From Paraburkholderia flagellata (GTDB lineage Bacteria > Pseudomonadota > Gammaproteobacteria > Burkholderiales > Burkholderiaceae), in the NCBI RefSeq assembly GCF_021390645.1, contig NZ_JAJEJT010000003.1, positions 1,116,001-1,180,000 on the forward strand: a stretch of DNA of 64,000 nt, read 5' to 3'. The notes beneath the pieces are model-generated. The model did not search any database and was not told the origin of the DNA. It saw nothing but the letters and a program-made list of their open reading frames with translations. How positions within the stretch are numbered: position 1 is the first letter of the stretch; every line of letters starts with the position of its first letter. Below are positions 58,744 to 64,000 of the stretch, piece by piece. Made by a program: the position numbers and the translations under genes.

Positions 58744-59403
58744 TCAGAACTCCATATCGAGTTCGTCGATGTCCTCGGTTTCCGACTGGGCCGCCGCGAT
58801 CCATTCAGCGACGTAAGGCTGCTTGAGTATGCGCATGCAGTAGTCGCCGATGTCGGGGTCGATCGGCACGTCGTAAGTTAGCAGGCGTGTGACGACGGGT
58901 GCATACATCGCGTCCGCCGCGCCGATCTCGCCGAAAAGCCAGGGGCCGCCATACTTTTGCAGACATTCGCGCCAGATAGTCACGATACGCCCGATATCGT
59001 CCTGCGCGCGCGACCAGACGCGAAAGTTCGGAAAGTGGCCGCGCAGGTTCATCGGCAGCGCCGAGCGCAATGCGCTGAACCCCGAATGCATTTCCCCGCA
59101 GACCGAGCGGCAGTGCGCGCGCGCCGTGCGGTCCGCAGGCAACAGTTGCGCGTGCGGCTGGATTTCGTTGAGGTATTCGCAGATTGCGAGCGTGTCCCAG
59201 ACCGTGATGCCGTCGTGGCGCAGGCAGGGAACGAGAATGGAAGGCGAGAGCAGCAGCAGCTCGGCACGCGCGGCCGCGTCGTCGAGCGGCACCGTTACCG
59301 TGTCGAATTCGAGTCCAGCGAGCTTGGCGAGCAGCCAGCCGCGCATGGACCACGACGAATAGTTCCGGCTGCTGATCGTCAGGGTCGTATTCGTCTGATC
59401 CAT
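58744..59403 (-). CDS. Glutathione S-transferase family protein
   Basis: A 219-residue GST. N-terminal thioredoxin-like domain: MDQTNTTLTISSRNYSSWS, a cis-Pro region (ILVPCLRHDG) and WDTLAICEYL. The helical C-terminal domain has FGEIGAADAMYAPVVTR. SRNYSSWSMR near the start suits a maleylacetoacetate-isomerase or zeta-like subgroup. GGAG precedes the ATG at 59403. It is not adjacent to another redox gene; the substrate is unknown. Confidence 0.87.
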   Translation of the reverse strand: MDQTNTTLTISSRNYSSWSMRGWLLAKLAGLEFDTVTVPLDDAAARAELLLLSPSILVPCLRHDGITVWDTLAICEYLNEIQPHAQLLPADRTARAHCRSVCGEMHSGFSALRSALPMNLRGHFPNFRVWSRAQDDIGRIVTIWRECLQKYGGPWLFGEIGAADAMYAPVVTRLLTYDVPIDPDIGDYCMRILKQPYVAEWIAAAQSETEDIDELDMEF

Positions 59404-59718
59404 AGGGCGCTCCAGAACAGTAAGGACACAGTGGCCATGCGCGGGAAGCCGCGTGCACCGAATGCGCGCATCGCCCCGGTATGCACCGCTCGCGCCACTC
59501 GCCGCACTACATTGCGGCACGCGGCAAGGCGCAACCGGCGCTTTGCGCGAAGCACTCGCGCCCTGCCGCCATGGCGAGGCACGCAGGCCACGGCGCGCGT
59601 GCCCGCGCACGCATGCCGCGCCATGCCGAAAAGGTGCAAGCACTGTGCCAGTAAACGCTTCTGGCATACGTATTGCCTGCTTCAGCTTCGCGTTCACGAC
59701 AAATGAGAGCCGTGCCCA

Positions 59719-61068
59719 ATGAACCTGCTTGCCTATCTGGCCTATCAGACGTTCGCGGATGTGACGAGGTTCGGGCGCGCCAGCGCGTCGTTCTCCCGCG
59801 CGGCGATCGCGGCCTGGCCCGCGCTCGCGTGCGGATTCGACGCGCGCTATCTCGATGCATGGTGGGAGCAGATCGAGCTTGCCGGGCTCTCACACGCGCG
59901 GCCGCCGTTTGAAATCGATGTCGTGGAGGTGGATGGCGTGCGCACGCCGGTGACCGAGGCCATCGTCAAGCGCACGCCGTTCGCCTCGCTGCTCCACTTT
60001 CGCAAGGACGTCGCCGTGCCGCAGCCGCGCGTGCTGCTCGTAGCTCCAATGTCGGGGCACTTCGCGACCCTGCTGCGCGGCACCGTGCGCACCATGCTCG
60101 CCGACCACGACGTCTATATCACCGACTGGCACAACCCACGCGACGTGCCCTTGTCGGCGGGCCGCTTCGGTTTCGACGAATATGTCGAGCACGTCATGTC
60201 GTTCATTCGACGGATCGGCCCCGATGCGCATCTGGTGGCGATCTGCCAGCCGACGGTCGCGGCGCTCGCGGCCGTATCGCTGATGGCCGCCGACAACGAT
60301 CCCGCGCAGCCCGCGAGCATGACGCTGATGGCAGGGCCGATCGATTGCCGGGTGAATCCCACCAAGGTCAACGAACTCGCCAACAGCAAGCCGATCACGT
60401 GGTTCGAGCGCAATCTCATCAGCGCGGTGCCAGGCGGCTTTCCCGGCGCGCAGCGTCGCGTGTATCCGGGCTTCGTGCAGCTCAGTGCGTTCATGTCGAT
60501 GAACCTGGAGCGCCATCTCGCCTCGTTCGAGGAGATGCGCCACGAGCGGGCGAAGGGCGACCCCACGCGAGCCGATGCGCTCAATGTGTTCTATCGCGAG
60601 TACTTCGCCACGTCCGATCTCGCCGCGGAGTTCTATCTGGAAACGGTCAGTTCGGTGTTTCAGGAATACGAACTGCCGCTCGGCAAGCTCAAGGTGGGCG
60701 AGCGCCTCGTCGAGCCGCACGCGATCCGCCGCACCGCGCTGCTCACCATCGAAGGCGAGAAGGACGATATCTGCGCGGTGGGCCAGACCGTTGCCGCCCA
60801 TGATCTGTGCCGGGGGCTGCGCCCTTACATGAAGACGCATCATGTGCAGACGGGCGTGGGCCACTACGGCGTATTCAACGGCCGCCGCTGGGACACGCAG
60901 ATTTATCCGCTCGTGCGCTCGACCATTCACGACCACGAGCCGCGCGCGCGGCGCATCGCGGCTTCGGAGGCGCCTGGCGACGATCAGGTGACCCTGCGCG
61001 CGCTGCTCGACGCCGAGGCGCATGCCGCAACGGCGATCAGCCGCGCCGCCGAAACGCAGCCCAAATAG
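59719..61068 (+). CDS. phaZ: Intracellular polyhydroxyalkanoate depolymerase
   Basis: A 449-residue cytosolic depolymerase. The nucleophile is a cysteine, Cys176 in VAICQPTVAALAAVSLM, as in Ralstonia-type PhaZ. The acid is in GEKDDICAVGQT and the His in GVGHYGVFNGRRW. LTDWHNPRDVP-like DVYITDWHNPRDV precedes the nucleophile. It mobilises stored PHB granules to 3-hydroxybutyrate. AGAG-type site before the ATG is weak. The gene is alone, converging with the cupin gene. Confidence 0.93.
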   Translation: MNLLAYLAYQTFADVTRFGRASASFSRAAIAAWPALACGFDARYLDAWWEQIELAGLSHARPPFEIDVVEVDGVRTPVTEAIVKRTPFASLLHFRKDVAVPQPRVLLVAPMSGHFATLLRGTVRTMLADHDVYITDWHNPRDVPLSAGRFGFDEYVEHVMSFIRRIGPDAHLVAICQPTVAALAAVSLMAADNDPAQPASMTLMAGPIDCRVNPTKVNELANSKPITWFERNLISAVPGGFPGAQRRVYPGFVQLSAFMSMNLERHLASFEEMRHERAKGDPTRADALNVFYREYFATSDLAAEFYLETVSSVFQEYELPLGKLKVGERLVEPHAIRRTALLTIEGEKDDICAVGQTVAAHDLCRGLRPYMKTHHVQTGVGHYGVFNGRRWDTQIYPLVRSTIHDHEPRARRIAASEAPGDDQVTLRALLDAEAHAATAISRAAETQPK

Positions 61069-61078
61069 GGCGAGCGCG

Positions 61079-61516
61079 CTAGATCGCGGGGCTCGCTTGC
61101 CAGGACGCCGGCGCGGGCACGGCGCAAGGCGCTTCCACGTCGATCGATTTGAAGTCGGCGGGGCTCACGATTTCGAGGTACTCCATGTCGGGCGAGTAAT
61201 CGAAGAGATAATGGGCGATGCCCGGCGCCTGATGCACGCAGTCTCCCGCTTCGACGAGGGTTTCCTTGTCGCCGTACATGAAGCGCGCCCAGCCCTTGAG
61301 CATGATGACGATATGAAAATCTGCCTCATGCCGGTGCCAGCCCGTGCCCAATTCCGGCGCAAGATTTGCCCTGACGAGTTGCGCGACCACCTTGCCGTGC
61401 GTCGCTTTGGCGATTCCCAGGTCTCGATAGACAAAGAAGTCGCGCAGCCCGCCGTCCGTGAATGACGTGTCCTGCGGCTTGACGTGCGAAAAGTCCGTGG
61501 CGAATGCGGTTTGCAT
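61079..61516 (-). CDS. Cupin-domain protein
   Basis: A 145-residue protein with one cupin domain. Motif 1 is GTGWHRHEADFHIVIMLKGW with two His and Glu, and motif 2 is GDCVHQAPGIAHYLFDYSP with His. Metal ligands are therefore present. The function (dioxygenase, isomerase or binding) cannot be told. GGGAGA precedes the ATG at 61516. It is divergent from the BMP-family gene. Confidence 0.82.
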   Translation of the reverse strand: MQTAFATDFSHVKPQDTSFTDGGLRDFFVYRDLGIAKATHGKVVAQLVRANLAPELGTGWHRHEADFHIVIMLKGWARFMYGDKETLVEAGDCVHQAPGIAHYLFDYSPDMEYLEIVSPADFKSIDVEAPCAVPAPASWQASPAI

Positions 61517-61567
61517 GACAGGTCTCCCGTGCGCAAAGGTTGAAGGGGCAACGGGTTTGGCAAGCAC

Positions 61568-61765
61568 GACGCGTTCCAGCGTGAAGCCCTGGACGTTCGC
61601 GGTGCTTCCGTCATGCGTTGAGGGTTATATCGATTCTGTTATCCATCGCATAATGAATCGAAATTTCGGCCTTAATTTTGGCTTACCACTATCTCCGCTG
61701 GCGCGACGTCAATCGGCGGAGAACCGCCGCGTCGCGTCCTTCCCAATCCCTGTTTCGGAGACCTC
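61568..61765. promoter_or_regulatory. Divergent promoter region, cupin and BMP genes
   Basis: About 250 bases separate the two start codons (61516 and 61766). The middle is AT-rich (ttatatcgattctgttatcc, then cgcataatgaatcgaaattt), unlike its surroundings, and contains the short palindrome CGAAATTTCG. It probably holds promoters for both genes; no factor can be named. Confidence 0.4.
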
Positions 61766-62878
61766 ATGGCAACAAAACTCGCTTGCGCGGCGGCGCGCTC
61801 ACTGCGCCTTGTAGCGACGGTATGCGCGGCGCTCGGCGCCTGTGTCGCGGTGAGCCCAGCGGCCACCGCGGCGGCCCCGATGGGCGTCGCGTTCGTCTAT
61901 CTCGGCAACCCCGGCGATGCAGGCTGGACCTATGCGCACGAACAGGGCGTGAAGGCGATCGAAGCGAAGTTCGGTGACCAGATCAAGGTCACGCGCGTGG
62001 AGAACGTGCCCGAATCGGCCGATTCGGAGCGCGTGTTCCGCGATCTGGCGAGCAAGGGCAACAAGATTATTGTCGGCTCGAGTTTCGGTTTTCAGGACTT
62101 CGAACTGAAAACCGCAAAGGATTATCCCGACGTCGTATTCGAGCATGCGACGGGATACAAGAAGGCCACGAACTTCGCAACCTATGACGTGCGCACGTAC
62201 CAGAGCGCGTATCTCGCCGGGCTAGTCGGCGGCTATACGACGAAGACGAATACGCTCGGTTTCGTCGCCTCGGTGCCGGTGCCGGAAGTGGTGCGCAACA
62301 TCAACGCCTTCACGATGGGCGCGCGTTCAGTCAATCCGAATGCGAAGGTCAAGGTCATCTGGATCAATAGCTGGTTCGATCCGGGTAAGGAGAAACAGGC
62401 GGCCGAAACGCTGATCGGCCAGGGCGCGGACGTGCTGATCCAGAACACCGATTCGACGGCGACGATGCAGACCGCCGAGCAGAAGAAAGTGCACGCGTTC
62501 GGTTGGGACTCCGATATGAAGAAGTTCGGCCCGAACGCCCAATTGGGCGCATGCGTGAGCTACTGGGGCGTGTATTACTCTCACCTGATCGAACAGGTGC
62601 AAGCGGGCACGTGGACCAACGCGCCAACGTGGTGGGGTCTCAAGGAAAAAGCCATCGACCTCGCCGACATCAACACGACATCCGTGTCGCCTGCCGCGCA
62701 AAAGGCGCTCGCGCAAAAACGCGACGACATCATTGCAGGCAAGTTCGATCCGTTCGCGGGGCCGATCAAGGATCAGAGCGGCGTGATCAAGGTGGCCGCC
62801 GGCACGTCGCTGCCGGACGCCGAGTTGCTGCGGTTGAACTGGTTCGTACAGGGCGTGGACGGCGCGTTGCCGAAGTAA
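61766..62878 (+). CDS. BMP-family ABC transporter substrate-binding protein
   Basis: A 370-residue periplasmic binding protein of the basic-membrane-protein (PnrA/nucleoside) family. The signal peptide ends near AATAAAP. It contains GVAFVYLGNPGDAGWTYAHEQG, read in parts, with VEFEHATGYKKATNFATYDVRTYQ-like ligand-pocket residues, and later VLIQNTDSTATMQTAEQK. The family binds nucleosides for import. No permease or ATPase genes follow in the window; a nucleoside deaminase gene lies 26 bases downstream, which supports a nucleoside/purine role. Confidence 0.9.
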   Translation: MATKLACAAARSLRLVATVCAALGACVAVSPAATAAAPMGVAFVYLGNPGDAGWTYAHEQGVKAIEAKFGDQIKVTRVENVPESADSERVFRDLASKGNKIIVGSSFGFQDFELKTAKDYPDVVFEHATGYKKATNFATYDVRTYQSAYLAGLVGGYTTKTNTLGFVASVPVPEVVRNINAFTMGARSVNPNAKVKVIWINSWFDPGKEKQAAETLIGQGADVLIQNTDSTATMQTAEQKKVHAFGWDSDMKKFGPNAQLGACVSYWGVYYSHLIEQVQAGTWTNAPTWWGLKEKAIDLADINTTSVSPAAQKALAQKRDDIIAGKFDPFAGPIKDQSGVIKVAAGTSLPDAELLRLNWFVQGVDGALPK

Positions 62879-62904
62879 CACCGACAACAAGGAGGAGACA
62901 CACT

Positions 62905-63441
62905 TTGAGCCTGACCATTCCCCCGCAACAGGACACATCGGCGTTTCCCGAGCAAGGGCTCGCGCCAACGCGCGAACAGATCGTGCGCCATTTGCGTCAC
63001 GCAAGCCGGATCGCGGAACGCGCGACACTGTTGGGCCATCACCCGTTTGGCGCCATTCTCGTCGGGCCCGATCAGGAGTCGGTTCTCATCGAACAGGGCA
63101 ATGTCGATACCGTCAATCATGCGGAATCGGTGCTAGCACGCACCGCCGCGCTCAACTTTACGCCGCAATACCTGTGGGGCTGCACGCTCTATACGACGGT
63201 CGAGCCGTGTTGCATGTGCGCCGGCACGGCCTACTGGGCGAACATTGGGCGCGTCGTTTTCGGCATGACGGAAGAGCGGCTGCTGCAAGCCACGGGCGAT
63301 CACGCGGAGAATCCGACGATGAGTGTGTCGTCGCGGTATGTCTTCGACCATTGCCAGAAGCGCGTTGACTTGATCGGGCCCGTGGCCGCGGTTGAGGAAG
63401 AAGTGATGCAGGTGCAACGCAGGTTTTGGGGGCATCGTTGA
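62905..63441 (+). CDS. Nucleoside/guanine deaminase (cytidine deaminase fold)
   Basis: A 178-residue zinc deaminase. The catalytic motif is VNHAESV (His and proton-shuttling Glu), and the zinc cysteines are in PCCMCAGTAYW. The start is TTG 62905, eight bases after GGAGGA; the longer open frame upstream overlaps the BMP gene out of frame. It is cotranscribed with the BMP-family binding protein. It probably deaminates guanine or a related purine taken up by that system. Confidence 0.85.
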   Translation: MSLTIPPQQDTSAFPEQGLAPTREQIVRHLRHASRIAERATLLGHHPFGAILVGPDQESVLIEQGNVDTVNHAESVLARTAALNFTPQYLWGCTLYTTVEPCCMCAGTAYWANIGRVVFGMTEERLLQATGDHAENPTMSVSSRYVFDHCQKRVDLIGPVAAVEEEVMQVQRRFWGHR

Positions 63442-63537
63442 GCGCGAGTCTTTGGGGCGTAATCATATGAAATTGCGCTTTAAGTCACCTGACCTATGCT
63501 TAACGCACCGGCTTACGTTTGAACAGGAGAAAAGCAA

Positions 63538-63660
63538 ATGAAAGCTCGACGCGTTTTTGCAGCCCTGTTGGCGGTATCACTTGTCTTTGCGCTTCCGGCG
63601 ACCGCGAGTTACGCATGCGACGGGAGTGGTTATAACCAGCCAAACGGCACGGGTAAATGA
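63538..63660 (+). CDS. 40-residue exported peptide
   Basis: A small open frame with AGGAG about nine bases before the ATG. The first 26 residues are a signal peptide (MKARRVFAALLAVSLVFALPA to TASYA), leaving a ~15-residue peptide CDGSGYNQPNGTGK with one Cys, Asn/Gly-rich. No homologue is recognised. It lies between the deaminase and ParA genes with about 95 bases to the former, so it may be independently transcribed. Confidence 0.5.
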   Translation: MKARRVFAALLAVSLVFALPATASYACDGSGYNQPNGTGK

Positions 63661-63783
63661 AGCGGTCGTATAACTAGCCGCTGGCCAGGAAAACCGCCAC
63701 CAAAAATCCTTTTTGCACCGCCGCATCGGGTATGCTGAGCCCATCCGTCTCATTGAGTTGACGAGAAATAGGGGAGCGAAGAC

Positions 63784-64000
63784 ATGCGGCGTGTGGTGTT
63801 CAATCAGAAGGGTGGTGTAGGCAAGTCAACGATTGTTTGTAATCTCGCGGCGATCAGCGCGCATGAGGGGCAGCGTACGCTCGTCATCGACCTCGACGCG
63901 CAGGCAAATTCGAGCCAGTACCTGCTCGGGGCCGCTTCCACCGATGCGAAGCCCAACGTCGCGGATTTCTTCGAAACCGCGCTGACCTTCAGCTTCAAGC
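63784..64000 (+). CDS. ParA-family ATPase, 5' part
   Basis: The first 72 residues of a ParA/MinD-type ATPase, cut off by the window end. The deviant Walker A motif [10 protein letters not shown] is near residue 8, and [15 protein letters not shown] follows (Walker A' region). The ATG at 63784 follows GGGGAGCGAAGAC. ParA proteins partition DNA or position cellular cargo. Its place here does not show whether it is a chromosomal partition gene or an accessory copy. Confidence 0.85.
   Translation, partial: MRRVVFNQKGGVGKSTIVCNLAAISAHEGQRTLVIDLDAQANSSQYLLGAASTDAKPNVADFFETALTFSFK

Overview
The window looks like part of a chromosome of a Burkholderiaceae bacterium, most likely Paraburkholderia or a close relative. 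The evidence is the uniformly high GC, two OmpC-type porins whose mature ends begin QSSVTLYG, a complete pqiABC operon, a SYLF lipoprotein of the Burkholderia type, an intracellular PHB depolymerase, DUF3300/DUF2950 and DUF899/DUF2182 gene pairs, and a cobalamin-riboswitch-controlled btuB. This assignment is from sequence style only; no database was searched. I saw no insertion sequence, prophage, CRISPR array, rRNA or tRNA.

Layout. 1-4431: a GST, a small hydrophilic protein, and a CGNR-type regulator divergent from two alpha/beta hydrolases and an SDR. 4777-8574: a porin followed by small envelope proteins (glycine zipper, SYLF lipoprotein, duplicated-domain periplasmic protein) and a receiver-only response regulator. 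8647-13084: pqiABC plus a fourth exported protein. 13103-15507 (minus): a DUF3300-DUF2950 pair. 16603-18539: a PAS histidine kinase and FixJ-type regulator behind an AT-rich gap. 18584-28851: an AraC-type regulator divergent from a nine-gene catabolic set (beta-keto acid cleavage enzyme, MFS permease, quinone oxidoreductase, TauD-like dioxygenase, small hydrolase, DsbA-like protein, Rieske ferredoxin, acyl-CoA ligase, porin). 29517-33157: a DUF899/DUF2182 pair divergent from a TPR/helix-turn-helix regulator. 33207-35437: BtuB and its riboswitch. 35541-39221: an MDR dehydrogenase/LysR pair and a 14-TM exporter. 39539-45312: DUF305 + beta-propeller, CHAD, NUDIX, a Lys-rich protein and an orphan PstS with a candidate Pho box. 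45395-48526: a BaeSR-like two-component system and an OmpR-type regulator with a degenerate receiver.

48722-58598 holds the most unusual locus: two transglutaminase-like proteins (one with DUF2126), a circularly permuted ATP-grasp/alpha-E fusion, a second stand-alone circularly permuted ATP-grasp, and a zinc-ribbon metallopeptidase on the opposite strand. This resembles the predicted peptide-ligation/peptide-modification systems described from comparative genomics, whose product is unknown. The region ends with a GST, PHB depolymerase, cupin, a BMP-family nucleoside-type binding protein with a nucleoside deaminase, a 40-residue exported peptide and the start of a ParA gene cut by the window edge.

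The best candidates for undescribed biology are the ATP-grasp/transglutaminase locus, the BKACE-centred catabolic regulon, and the pseudo-receiver transcription factor. Several enzymes lack a residue normally thought essential (hydrolase Ser to Ala, SDR Lys to Gly, one ATP-grasp without its Gly-rich loop).
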